A stretch of DNA of 36,831 nt from an uncultured Bacteroidales bacterium (GTDB lineage Bacteria; Bacteroidota; Bacteroidia; Bacteroidales; UBA932): the NCBI GenBank assembly GCA_947367375.1, contig CANBDZ010000011.1, positions 1 to 36,831 of the forward strand, in the 5' to 3' direction. The notes beneath the pieces were generated by a model. It worked only from the letters and a program-made list of their open reading frames with translations, was not told the origin of the DNA and did no database searches. Of this stretch, positions 13,123-22,267 are shown piece by piece. Numbering within the stretch: position 1 is the first letter of the stretch; the number at the start of each line of letters is the position of its first letter. The translations under genes were made by a program, and so were the position numbers.

Positions 13123-16062
13123 TTATTCCTTTGCCGCAGCGTTTGCGAAGTACTCGTAAGGAACGTCGTACTCGAATGTCTGGTAGCAGTTTCCTTCTGC
13201 ATCCTGACATACAACGAACACTCTGTCGATCACCTCAGTAGTGCTTCCGATCGCACTTGGCTGAGTGAATGTCACAGGAGTACCGTCATTGAAGAGAACT
13301 ACCTGAGTTACAGGCACCTCAACTCCACCTGCATTTGTTGTAGTCTTTGGATTGTTCATGCAGTCACATCTTGAATCGTGGAATTCTCTGCTGCCCCAGA
13401 TCACAGCTGCTCCAGGTCTGTTACCCCAAGATGGTGAGCCGTGAGGGAAATGATAGAACTCATATCCGTAAGGATAGCCGAGAGTTCCCCAAGCCTCATC
13501 ATCTACAACAATTCCTACGTCTCTCTTGACATCAGCAAATTCTATTACGCTGAGAATCTTCTCCTCAACAGACACTACAGCCGACTCGTCACCGTTTGTA
13601 AAGTAAGCGTCAGTTCCGAGAAGGACGTAACCGGTGTAACCTGCAGGAAGTGTAATATTCACAGCATAATTTCCTGACATCATACCAGAAGCAGGATAGA
13701 AACTTTCCTCGATGAAGTCTACTACAGGCTCAGCCTCAGCCCACTTGCTGTTGTCAGATGTAACGATAGTACCGATAGCCACCGCTCTTGTTGTGAATCT
13801 CAACTCATAAGCATTTGAATAAGTACCGTCATCAGCCTTTGCCATGATCACGAGGATGTGGTCTACACCCTTAGAAAGGTCTGTAAGAGTCATCTTGCCG
13901 TCAACTACAGGGTACTTGTTCATAACTTCTGTAAGACGGCTGTGAGTAGGGTTCAGGTACATATAAGCCTGAGCTGTCTCCAAGGTACCGCCAAGATAGT
14001 TAGAGCTCTTCCAAGTGTTGTCTGAAGTCTTACCTACCCAGTAGAGGTAACCCTCTGCACCCTCTGAATCCACACTGATCACTACATTACCTGGATCGTT
14101 AGCCAAGAGTTCGAGGCTGATCTTAAGGTCATTGTAGACAACCTCACTTGTCTTATAGTTGTTCACAAGCACCTCACCGTACTTTCCGTCGCTGTCTGAA
14201 GCTACAGCCATAAGGACATACTCTGTAGAAGGCTTGGTCTTGCTGAGAACATCTGAAAGCTTTGCCTCAACGCTTGTTGCATCTACACTTACACCCTTCT
14301 CAAGGAGGTATGATGCTCTTGCCTCATCGTCGGCATATTTCTTTGCGTCAGATGTAGTCATGAATGTATAGTAGAGAGTCTCTGCTCCGTCAGCTGTCAA
14401 TGGAACTGTCACGTCAAGGGCTGTAGCCTGAGCCTCACCTGCTGTAACCTTTACTGCTCCACCTGCCTCAAGCTTCAAAGTAGAGAACTCGTAAACGATT
14501 ACGTCAGCCTCAGTGTAAGTCTTGCCGTCCTCTGCAAGAGCAAGCCAAGCGACATAGTCAGTTGCAGGCTCAGCAGTAACACCAGCAAGCTCAAACACAG
14601 AACCCTCATAAGTCATAGGAGTTGACTTAGGATCATATGCAGAGAGATTCAAGAGGTAGAGGACATCCTCAAGAAGGAACTCAGAAGCTGGGAGAACCTC
14701 CATATAATAAGCCTCAGCTCCAACGATTTCCATTGAAAGGGTTGCATCGCGGAACTTCTCGTCTGAAACCTCGAATGCCACAGATGAGTAGCTGAAAGGT
14801 GCGGTCACGAAAGTACCCTCAGCAAGGTAATAACCTGCATCCTCATTTGTCTGGTAATATATTGCAGGAAGTGCCCAGAACACGTATGACTCACCTGCTA
14901 CAGGCTCCTGTCCGAGAACCTCAGCCACAGGAGCTTCGAGGTCGCTTGTTGTCAGACCATAGCCTGCCGGATAGTCATAAGCCTCAAGAAGGCCCTGAGC
15001 TGTCTCAAAGATAGCAGCCTCATCGTATGCTGACTCCGTGCATACACCATAGACAAACTTCTGAAGTCCGTTGTACATCTCTGCCTTTACATTGCCAAGA
15101 GATACGCCGAAAGTCTTGAATGGATTTGTTGTAAGATAGAGACGTGCCACAGTAGCCTTTCCGCCCTCGAGAACTGCAACCACCTTGAGGTCACCCTCAG
15201 CAGCAGCCACACCTGACTCTACAAGAGCAGCAGCAGGTGCTGTGATGTCAAAATAGAGAGCACCCATGTAAATATCCTTGTACTCCTTTACACGCCAGCC
15301 GTCAGGAATCTGAAGAACATAGTCCACAACTCCGCGAGCCTCCACCTGTACGCGCTCGGTAACACCGTTTGCCACATACCAGTCAGAAATGATGGCTGTC
15401 GACCAGCCTGACTGCTTAACGAAATAGAATCCGCAAGCTCCGTCCACAGTCACAGTGAAAGTCATATCCTCACCGAATGTGAAGGTAACCGCGTAAACCT
15501 CGCCTGTAAGCTCATCTGTAACAAGTTCATAATCAGAGAATACCGAATTACCTGAAAGCGGATACTGTACACCACCTATCACAAGGTAAGTGTCACCATC
15601 GATCTCCACTACCTCAGGAGTCTCTGCCATAACCGGAACAGGTTTTTCATCCTTGTCAAGGAAGAGCTGTTTCTTGCCGTCCTTGTCGATGTAAGCCCAA
15701 TAGTTCTGTCCGTCACCCAAAGTGATGTAAGTAATGAAAGACTCAAGATCCTTCTCTGGGAGAAGCTGAAGAGTACTTCCGTTTGAAAGAGTGATTGTAG
15801 TGATGCCTGTAGAAGCATTTGTCGACACATCAGAGATGAGAGCCTTTCCTCTAAGCATAGCCTGAAGAGCCTCGATCTCACTGGTGAGTCTTGTTTCCAA
15901 CTCATACAGCTTGTCCACGAGGATGTCGATCTGATCCTGAAGAGCAGAATCCTGCTCTCTGAGAGCCGAATCGTCATAGCAGGAAACTGCAGCAGGGCAG
16001 ATTACGAAAGCCGCAACCATTGCCTTGAGCAATCCTGACTTGAAGTTTGATAAAAGTTTCAT
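13123..16062 (-). CDS. Large DUF4988-type coiled-coil lipoprotein with FN3-like modules
   Basis: Starting at MKLLSNF (16062; the frame is open 17 codons further), the 979-residue protein has a lipoprotein signal (AAVSC, Cys28). A heptad-rich segment follows (about 32-70: REQDSALQDQIDILVDKL), then a beta-rich region with GITTITLSNGSTLQL. This is the DUF4988 layout seen at the N terminus of many Bacteroidota surface lipoproteins. The rest is a series of beta-sandwich-like modules with recurring phrases such as TEYVLMAVASDSDGKYGEV and DHILVIMAKADDGTYSN. Short coiled coils followed by beta modules suggest an oligomeric surface protein that binds a ligand. No catalytic motif is visible. It follows the S41 peptidase gene by 10 bases and ends in a strong terminator. 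Confidence 0.75.
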   Translation of the reverse strand: MKLLSNFKSGLLKAMVAAFVICPAAVSCYDDSALREQDSALQDQIDILVDKLYELETRLTSEIEALQAMLRGKALISDVSTNASTGITTITLSNGSTLQLLPEKDLESFITYITLGDGQNYWAYIDKDGKKQLFLDKDEKPVPVMAETPEVVEIDGDTYLVIGGVQYPLSGNSVFSDYELVTDELTGEVYAVTFTFGEDMTFTVTVDGACGFYFVKQSGWSTAIISDWYVANGVTERVQVEARGVVDYVLQIPDGWRVKEYKDIYMGALYFDITAPAAALVESGVAAAEGDLKVVAVLEGGKATVARLYLTTNPFKTFGVSLGNVKAEMYNGLQKFVYGVCTESAYDEAAIFETAQGLLEAYDYPAGYGLTTSDLEAPVAEVLGQEPVAGESYVFWALPAIYYQTNEDAGYYLAEGTFVTAPFSYSSVAFEVSDEKFRDATLSMEIVGAEAYYMEVLPASEFLLEDVLYLLNLSAYDPKSTPMTYEGSVFELAGVTAEPATDYVAWLALAEDGKTYTEADVIVYEFSTLKLEAGGAVKVTAGEAQATALDVTVPLTADGAETLYYTFMTTSDAKKYADDEARASYLLEKGVSVDATSVEAKLSDVLSKTKPSTEYVLMAVASDSDGKYGEVLVNNYKTSEVVYNDLKISLELLANDPGNVVISVDSEGAEGYLYWVGKTSDNTWKSSNYLGGTLETAQAYMYLNPTHSRLTEVMNKYPVVDGKMTLTDLSKGVDHILVIMAKADDGTYSNAYELRFTTRAVAIGTIVTSDNSKWAEAEPVVDFIEESFYPASGMMSGNYAVNITLPAGYTGYVLLGTDAYFTNGDESAVVSVEEKILSVIEFADVKRDVGIVVDDEAWGTLGYPYGYEFYHFPHGSPSWGNRPGAAVIWGSREFHDSRCDCMNNPKTTTNAGGVEVPVTQVVLFNDGTPVTFTQPSAIGSTTEVIDRVFVVCQDAEGNCYQTFEYDVPYEYFANAAAKE

Positions 16063-16072
16063 AATGTAATAT

Positions 16073-17947
16073 TTAGTTGTTATTATCATACAAGAGGTTA
16101 CCGTATCTCTCATTCACAAGCTCCATAGGCTGGAAATCCACCGGAACGAACGACACTGTCGAAGCTGACTTTGTCTCAGGAGAGTGTGTCCATCTCGGCT
16201 TGCCTGTGATGTCACAGTAGGCCCACTGCAGGGCGATGTTATAGTCCATATTTCCCCAATCTGAGAATGAATATGGGAACACATTGTCTGCGTCATCGGT
16301 TGAGAGAGTGTTGTCATTGTTGACATATTCGTCCGGTGCAATACCGTCCTTATAGTCACCCCAGTCCTTTGCGTTCTTCACCCAGAATGTAACAGGAGAG
16401 AACTGGAATCTTCTGCCGCTGTAGGTAGTCTCGGAAACTGTCATACCCACATTCTTGCCTTCAGTGCGGCAGCCTATCATCTTCACCGGGAAGTCGATGC
16501 CCTTGAGAGAGCTGATTACAAGCTCCGCAGCCGACGCTGTGTTATATGAAGAGATCACATAAAGACGATCCAGGCCGAGGTCTACAGGAAGTCCGAGGTT
16601 GTCTGTGTCATTGTTGTAGCCGTAGTTGAACTTCCAGTCCTCTGTCGAGCCGTCGTTGTACACAACCTTGGTAAAGGTCTTGCTGTAGTTAGACTCACCG
16701 GCGATACATCCTGAAAGCCAGCGGCTCTGAGCCACAGCTCCACCTGCATTGAAACGAAGGTCAAGGATGAGTTCCGTGATACCTGCAGCTGAAAATTCAG
16801 CTATAGTCTGCTCAAGAATGTCCTGAGAGTTAAGGTCAAATGACTCATAGACCATATAACCGATCTTCACTGAAGGATCGGCAGGATCGGCAAGTACAGA
16901 AGCATGAAGCACTGGGTCATATACATGGGCAGAAGCTCTTGCAGCTCCGGACTCGTACGCATTAAGATCGTAACCGCCGTTTCCGTTCATCTCAAATCTG
17001 AGGAAAGAGAACTTATATGAACCAGAAGGATCCTGATATAGGCTGGTCATATAGTTACGGTAGTTCGATGTAGTGAGCTCTGTTCCGTTCACCGCGTAGA
17101 TTATGTCACCTCTGCGAAGGCCGGCAGCTTCTGCCGGAGAGCCACGGCGTACATAAGCGGGAGCGAGACCCATCAGGGTCGAGTTCTCCGCAAGAGCAGT
17201 GGATATAAACGGACCGAAGCCGAGACCGCCAGTCTCGATTGCACGCGTAACAGGCTGTACCTCAACTATATTTGTATATATGAACCTTTCGCCAGGATTT
17301 GGCTGTGTCGATCTGTAGTAGCCTCCGTCTTCCACATTGACCTCACCCAAGCTGAGGAGGTGCTTTCCGAGGAATTCGTTATATGCAACCTTAAGATCTA
17401 TGTTCTGAGCGTTGTACGCGTCGTTGAAGAGGTAGTCCTCCTTAAGGATCTCATGCATATATGAGTTCAGAGCCTCATTGATCTTGGCGTCTGCATTCAT
17501 GCCTGATGCGGCCTGAGTCAGCACTGCAACTCGTTCCGGTTCGAAGCCTTCCACAGTCACCCACAGTTCAGCAGTTCTGGTCACAGTCTCTTCGTTCTCC
17601 TCAAACGCGATTCTGACTGTCGCCCCCTTCTTGGCAGCTCCGCTCTGAGTGCTCGAACTGATTGCAGCCCACTCCTTCTCAGGAGAGTCAAGCAGTTCCA
17701 AAGATGCGCTCCATGCTGCAGACAAGTCCATCTTCACTGAAATGGTAGCACCTCTGTAGGACACTTCCTTGTCGGCGTAGCTGTTGCTGACATTGGAAAT
17801 ACCGCTCTCCACAGGCTGCTCTACCGGTGGTTCCGGAGTATTGTTATTGTTATTCTCTTCTTCTATGACATCCTTCTCACATGCAACAGCAAATCCTGCC
17901 ACTAGAAGCAGCATAGAGAAAAATTTGAGCAATGATTTTGATTTCAT
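16073..17947 (-). CDS. S41 family peptidase lipoprotein with PDZ domain
   Basis: The chosen start (MKSKSLLKFF) gives 624 residues with a lipobox (AVAC, Cys23) and an acidic, Asn-rich linker (CEKDVIEEE). A BACON-like domain (about 60-148) precedes a PDZ domain (about 240-320, GSPAEAAGLRRGDIIYAVNG) and an S41 catalytic domain. FNAGG (about 400) and the dyad Ser472 (NTASAAE) and Lys498 (CRTEGK) are in place; the 26-residue Ser-Lys spacing fits C-terminal processing peptidases. It should cleave proteins or peptides at the outer membrane, probably on the cell surface given the acidic residues after the lipid cysteine. A -7 box 28 bases upstream suggests an added promoter within the uptake operon. 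Peptidase rather than glycosidase content points to a peptide or protein substrate for the locus. Confidence 0.88.
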   Translation of the reverse strand: MKSKSLLKFFSMLLLVAGFAVACEKDVIEEENNNNNTPEPPVEQPVESGISNVSNSYADKEVSYRGATISVKMDLSAAWSASLELLDSPEKEWAAISSSTQSGAAKKGATVRIAFEENEETVTRTAELWVTVEGFEPERVAVLTQAASGMNADAKINEALNSYMHEILKEDYLFNDAYNAQNIDLKVAYNEFLGKHLLSLGEVNVEDGGYYRSTQPNPGERFIYTNIVEVQPVTRAIETGGLGFGPFISTALAENSTLMGLAPAYVRRGSPAEAAGLRRGDIIYAVNGTELTTSNYRNYMTSLYQDPSGSYKFSFLRFEMNGNGGYDLNAYESGAARASAHVYDPVLHASVLADPADPSVKIGYMVYESFDLNSQDILEQTIAEFSAAGITELILDLRFNAGGAVAQSRWLSGCIAGESNYSKTFTKVVYNDGSTEDWKFNYGYNNDTDNLGLPVDLGLDRLYVISSYNTASAAELVISSLKGIDFPVKMIGCRTEGKNVGMTVSETTYSGRRFQFSPVTFWVKNAKDWGDYKDGIAPDEYVNNDNTLSTDDADNVFPYSFSDWGNMDYNIALQWAYCDITGKPRWTHSPETKSASTVSFVPVDFQPMELVNERYGNLLYDNNN

Positions 17948-17974
17948 CCTGAAATTTAGGTTATATAAAACTTC

Positions 17975-17982
17975 CAAAGATA
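17975..17982 (-). promoter_or_regulatory. Internal -7 promoter box before the S41 peptidase gene
   Basis: The minus strand reads TATCTTTG, an exact TAnnTTTG, in the only sizeable gap (69 bases) of the cluster. It also lies in an inverted repeat (TTCCAAA 17973-17979 with TTTGGAA 17991-17997), which could be an operator. No -33 TTTG is obvious. Confidence 0.45.
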
Positions 17983-18016
17983 CTATAATTTTGGAATTTA
18001 CGGCCCGATTTGAGGG

Positions 18017-19333
18017 TTATCTGTATATATATTCGACAGTATATCCGTCACCTGCGTCCGACCATTCCATCTTAGTCACGTATCCATCCTCATCGAAGGT
18101 ATATGAAAGCGGGTACACAAGCGTGCCTGTTCCTGTCGGAGACTGTTTCACCATCCTCACAGGAAGCTGGGCTGACGCCTTTGTGTACCATCCGAGGAGA
18201 TATGGGAAATATACGAAAGGATCGTTCTTCTCCACCAGTGACATATAGCCCCAGATTGCATCCGGAGCAGATGAGTGATTCACCGGACCGTCCGGCTCGT
18301 ACTCGAAGGATGTCACTCGGAACAATGTAATATTGCCGTCCTGGTACTCGAACCTGCGCAATGTCAGCTTAGGCGAGGTGATGTCTGTCACATAACCGTC
18401 GGAGTCGTAGTTCCAGGTAAACGGAGTGGTCTCGTCATGGCCATATATCAGCACATCAGTAGAAGCAACCTTACCGTCCTGATCCCAATGGTAGGTCATC
18501 GCGAGGTCATTCGATGCCTGGAATCCGTCATATTCAAGTATATATCCTCCGTTTCCGTCGCTGAGATAACGGTCATAGTTCGAAAGCTCGGTCTGACCGG
18601 CCTCGATCATATACGATGTGATAGTCAGAACTTCTTCGCTGATGGACCACTCAAGCATCGTGCGTATCTCATCGTCATACGGAGCATAATACCTGACTGC
18701 TGCGAGAGTCTTCTCCACGATTACAGCATAGACACGGAAAGTGTCTGAAAGCAGCCACCTGCAGCAGTCCTGAACAAGGTACACCGAATACTTTCCTTCA
18801 GCAAGCGACTCCGGCACGACAACCGAAACGCCCTCGTAAGTAAGCGCTGTCTCAAGAAGATATTCTTCTCCAGATGCGTCCACAAGAACTACGCTGCAGC
18901 CTTCTTCAAAGCCGATTCCAGCGATTGAGAGGGCAGCGCCCTGAAGTGCGTCAGAAGGAACTTTGACTCCGGACAAAGGCATAGTCTGAGCAAGTACACG
19001 GATTTCTCCAAGTTCAGTTCTGCTACCCTGCTCGAGTACAAGCATATACACTCCCTCAGGCACATTCGAAGAAACCTTGAAGCTGACACCGGAAGCTGTC
19101 AGCGCGATGATTTCCAAAGGGTACTCTGTACCGTCACTGCCGGAAAGAAGCAGTGAGGCCTCGGCTGTAAAGCCGTTCCACTGCACGACACCCTCGCTTC
19201 CTGCCGTAACGGAAGCCGGCACTGTCCATTCGGACAGCGGGTTGTCCGCTCCGGTCAGGGTCTGCTTTCCGTTTTCTCCACATGCGGAAAAAAGGAAGAG
19301 GGCCATCGCTAATGTTATAATGATTCTTGACAT
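18017..19333 (-). CDS. IPT/TIG-like lipoprotein of unknown function
   Basis: This is a 438-residue lipoprotein (lipobox FSAC, Cys18) whose first half resembles two successive IPT/TIG-type Ig folds (about 30-115 and 120-200; for example VPEGVYMLVLEQGSRTELGEI and LAEGKYSVYLVQDCCRW). The second half is a beta-rich region with DSDGYVTDI, FEYQDGNITLFRV and FDEDGYVTKMEW. These recall DUF4595-like or wedge-type beta repeats that read out as Y-x-D-x-G-x-(V/I)-T. No catalytic motif is seen. It starts 4 bases after the TlpA-like gene and is the last gene of the tightly spaced SusC/D series, so it is likely an accessory ligand-binding protein on the outer membrane. Domain calls are by pattern only. Confidence 0.6.
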   Translation of the reverse strand: MSRIIITLAMALFLFSACGENGKQTLTGADNPLSEWTVPASVTAGSEGVVQWNGFTAEASLLLSGSDGTEYPLEIIALTASGVSFKVSSNVPEGVYMLVLEQGSRTELGEIRVLAQTMPLSGVKVPSDALQGAALSIAGIGFEEGCSVVLVDASGEEYLLETALTYEGVSVVVPESLAEGKYSVYLVQDCCRWLLSDTFRVYAVIVEKTLAAVRYYAPYDDEIRTMLEWSISEEVLTITSYMIEAGQTELSNYDRYLSDGNGGYILEYDGFQASNDLAMTYHWDQDGKVASTDVLIYGHDETTPFTWNYDSDGYVTDITSPKLTLRRFEYQDGNITLFRVTSFEYEPDGPVNHSSAPDAIWGYMSLVEKNDPFVYFPYLLGWYTKASAQLPVRMVKQSPTGTGTLVYPLSYTFDEDGYVTKMEWSDAGDGYTVEYIYR

Positions 19334-19337
19334 AGGT

Positions 19338-20702
19338 TTATCTTATACCAGGTAATGCTTCCAATGTTTCTGCTGTTTCCTTAGCTGAAGGTCTTGTCAT
19401 ATCGTTGCTTATGATCACGCCTTCCTTGTCCAGAAGGATGAAGCGAGGAATTCCGTCGATGTTGTAAGCCTTCTGGAATCCGCTCTGAGTTCCGAGGTAA
19501 AGCTGCACTCCTGTAAGGGTGCCGGTCTTCACCATCTCCTCCCACTTAGCCTTGTCTCTGTCTACAGAGAGGCCGAGGAACACAATCTGAGCATCCTTAA
19601 ACTTCTTCTCAAGCTCCTTGAGATAAGGCATCTCACGCTTGCAAGGAGCACACCATGTAGCCCACATGTCGATGTACACATATTTGCCCTTGAAGTCTGC
19701 AAGAGTCCACTCCTTGCCATTGATGTCTACAGCTGAGAAGGCTGGAGAAGGTCTTCCCGGAGACGATAGGTTCCATTTACCGATCTTGGTCTCAAAGTCA
19801 GCAAGCAGAGTCTCGTCCTTCACGTATGTACGGTAGATGTTCTCCATTTCCTGGATGTCATCGATTCCGAAACGGTCTACATAAGGGGCTGCAAGGTAGT
19901 GTAGCAGAGCATTTCTGAGCTTCTCGTCATTGAATCTGCCTGCGATGAAACGCATCTGAGCGACTGTCTTAGGATACAAAGCTGTCACGCCGCGGTTTGC
20001 CTCATCGAGCACGTGAGCTGCCTCGACTGCAAACGAGCAGTACTCGTCCAGAGAAGCAAGCATATCGTCGTCCTCAAGGTACGAATCGATGACCTTGTAA
20101 TAGTTCGCATCCGGAGTGTAATCCATCTTGCGGGTCATCATAGCGTGACCTACAGGGTGCATGAGAAGAGTAGCTCCATAGGCATACTTGATCTTTGCAG
20201 CCTCCATCTTCTCGAAGTTTCCTGCCGAACGCAAACCGTTAGCCTTCAGAAGCTTTACAGCATCCTGCTCTTTAACCTTTATCTTTGCCAGATACTCTTC
20301 GAAAGGAAGTGCATAATCCTCGTCAGGCAGCGCTGTAAGCTTTATTGTGTTCAGGTAGTCCACAGCCTGAGCCTTCTCGCCTTCAAACTCGAAAGAGCCC
20401 TTGAAGTCGTTACCCTTGAATGAGATCGAAGCGTGGTCTCCCCCTTCGAGGTAGATCCATTTGTAATCCATTCCATAAAAGAGACGGGCATAGACTGCGT
20501 CATAGCCGCTGAGTACAACCTCAGCCTTTCCGTCCTGATCCAGTCTGACGTTCTTGATGTCGTTGCGGATGACGAGAACAACCTCTCCTCCCCTCTTGTC
20601 CGACACATTGAAATCCAGCACGATGTCCTCTGACACCGCCAGGCCGTTGCTGCAGCCCGCTGCAAAGAGCGTAGCTACGATTAAACTAAGCAAACCTTTC
20701 AT
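19338..20702 (-). CDS. TlpA-like thiol-disulfide oxidoreductase lipoprotein
   Basis: The 454-residue protein has a lipobox (AAGC, Cys17), a beta-rich N-terminal domain (about 25-110), a helical middle (about 115-305), and a C-terminal thioredoxin fold with WCAPC (350-354) and the cis-proline GIP (Pro419). This layout is common in Bacteroidota TlpA/ResA-like proteins linked to SusC/D systems. It should reduce disulfides or handle thiols on the periplasmic side of the envelope, although lipoprotein sorting cannot be read with certainty. It starts 2 bases after the PKD-like gene and is followed 4 bases later by the IPT/TIG-like gene. It is one of three CxxC thioredoxin-fold proteins in the same operon. 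Confidence 0.88.
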   Translation of the reverse strand: MKGLLSLIVATLFAAGCSNGLAVSEDIVLDFNVSDKRGGEVVLVIRNDIKNVRLDQDGKAEVVLSGYDAVYARLFYGMDYKWIYLEGGDHASISFKGNDFKGSFEFEGEKAQAVDYLNTIKLTALPDEDYALPFEEYLAKIKVKEQDAVKLLKANGLRSAGNFEKMEAAKIKYAYGATLLMHPVGHAMMTRKMDYTPDANYYKVIDSYLEDDDMLASLDEYCSFAVEAAHVLDEANRGVTALYPKTVAQMRFIAGRFNDEKLRNALLHYLAAPYVDRFGIDDIQEMENIYRTYVKDETLLADFETKIGKWNLSSPGRPSPAFSAVDINGKEWTLADFKGKYVYIDMWATWCAPCKREMPYLKELEKKFKDAQIVFLGLSVDRDKAKWEEMVKTGTLTGVQLYLGTQSGFQKAYNIDGIPRFILLDKEGVIISNDMTRPSAKETAETLEALPGIR

Positions 20703-20704
20703 TA

Positions 20705-22267
20705 CTAATATATTCTTTCCTTATATGTTATATCCTTGATTTCGGCGAAGCCGTCATATATTACCGGCTCTACCTTCGAGAAGTCGCCGTCTGAGGCGGC
20801 GTCCTCATATATCCTTAACCTTCCTTCTCCGTTCTTGACGGTACCTACGAGGAGGTCGTAGCTGCGCTGGGCGTTCTCACTGTTCTGGTAGAGGTTGAAC
20901 TTCAGGCAGGTGATGTCCTCGCCAGGCAGGGTGAACTGCTCCTCTTCCCTGATCTTGTCAGCGGAAAGGTCCACTCTGTACACTGTGTTTCCGACAGCGT
21001 AGTACATATAGTTCTTGAGTGAGCTGAAGGCATACAAAGCATCATCCGACATAATCGAACGGCACTCAGACAGGTCTCCGAAGTATCCCTTTCCGATCAC
21101 ATAGGTACAGTCGGCATAGCGGAGCATATCTCCAAGCTGGACGCCGTAAAGATGGCACTTGCCTTCCTTAGCCAGGAGGACATATGTCAGTCCCATCTTG
21201 GCATTGCCCGGATCGTACTTGGTGTTCTCCATATACAGGCAGTCATAGCCCTGAGGCCACTCAGCGAAGGCATTGCCAAGCATTCCGGCTCCCGGAGCCA
21301 TACCCTCTGCGATCTGTCCCATCTCGTCCATTTCCGCAAGAGGATCAAGGCCGCCAAGGTCGTTGGTAGCAAGGAGTGGACAGTAAGCCATCATACGTTT
21401 GTTGTCGATGTCATAAAGGAGATATACGGCCGCATACACCTGAGTAGCAAGGACATTGGCACCCACATATGGAGCCACTGCAAAGCCCTTGTTCACCGCG
21501 CTGCCGTAAAGTCCGTCAATTCCCATAACCTCGCAGTAATGGGCCGAGGTGCCGCTTACAACCATCTTTCCGAAACCGGCAGAAACTATCGAATGAGGGA
21601 TGAGCTTATCCTGCACTGCGACCTCATATGCGAAATCGTACTCAGGCTTCCAGTCGAAAGCATCCTTTCCAAGTCTTGTAGCTCCGTCATCGGTAAGAAG
21701 GTAATATGGGGACGCAGCGTCTGTCTTGTCAGACAGCCACTGGATCCTTCTAGGGCCGTTCATCTGAGGCATTCCGCTGTCCTTGAGGACATCGCGGATA
21801 GTCTCACCTGTCACGGCCGACACCACATCAAGTCTCGCACGGCCGTCCTCCGAACAGAGCACGAGCCAACCTTCAGATGTCGCTGAGCTGACTGTCAGCT
21901 CAGCCTGCTTCTGCCAATATATACCTGTAGCTACCTCAGTAACAGTGAAATACAGATAATACAATCCCGGCTGGAGGGTGATCTCGCAATCGAGGGACGC
22001 ATCTGTGCCGATGATGACCGGCTCATTGTCTCCGTTGCTGTCGATGACCTTCCACTCGAAAGCATAGTCAGGTTTCCTGAAGGTGTCAGCTCCCAGATCC
22101 GGAGTCATAGTCAGACGCGAGAACATCAGCACGCTTCTGTTCTCCACACCTTCGATGACAGGCTCATCGAGCTCGACATAGTCATAATTGCCCAAGTCGC
22201 CGCTGCAGGACAAGGCCAGCAGGGCCATAAGGAGGGCAGTGATATATTTATATATATTCTTCATCAT
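20705..22267 (-). CDS. PKD-like family lipoprotein
   Basis: The 520-residue lipoprotein (lipobox ALSC, Cys21) begins CSGDLGNYDYVELDEP, typical of the PKD-like lipoproteins that follow SusD in Bacteroidota. A PKD-like beta-sandwich (about 30-130, with FEWKVIDSNGDNEPVI and QPGLYYLYFTVTE) precedes a larger domain starting EGWLVLCSEDGRARLDVV, which looks like a beta-propeller-type repeat region. No catalytic motif is seen. Its ATG overlaps the DUF4843 stop by one base (TAATG). Such proteins are taken to be extra surface ligand binders for the SusC/D pore; that role is inferred. Confidence 0.8.
   Translation of the reverse strand: MMKNIYKYITALLMALLALSCSGDLGNYDYVELDEPVIEGVENRSVLMFSRLTMTPDLGADTFRKPDYAFEWKVIDSNGDNEPVIIGTDASLDCEITLQPGLYYLYFTVTEVATGIYWQKQAELTVSSATSEGWLVLCSEDGRARLDVVSAVTGETIRDVLKDSGMPQMNGPRRIQWLSDKTDAASPYYLLTDDGATRLGKDAFDWKPEYDFAYEVAVQDKLIPHSIVSAGFGKMVVSGTSAHYCEVMGIDGLYGSAVNKGFAVAPYVGANVLATQVYAAVYLLYDIDNKRMMAYCPLLATNDLGGLDPLAEMDEMGQIAEGMAPGAGMLGNAFAEWPQGYDCLYMENTKYDPGNAKMGLTYVLLAKEGKCHLYGVQLGDMLRYADCTYVIGKGYFGDLSECRSIMSDDALYAFSSLKNYMYYAVGNTVYRVDLSADKIREEEQFTLPGEDITCLKFNLYQNSENAQRSYDLLVGTVKNGEGRLRIYEDAASDGDFSKVEPVIYDGFAEIKDITYKERIY

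Noticed and set aside
21152..21886. 244-codon plus-strand frame opposite the PKD-like lipoprotein gene
   Set aside because: It is antisense to a well-supported gene in a gap-free operon, and its translation has no recognisable features. The same applies to long antisense frames at 9601-10233 and 26180-26803.
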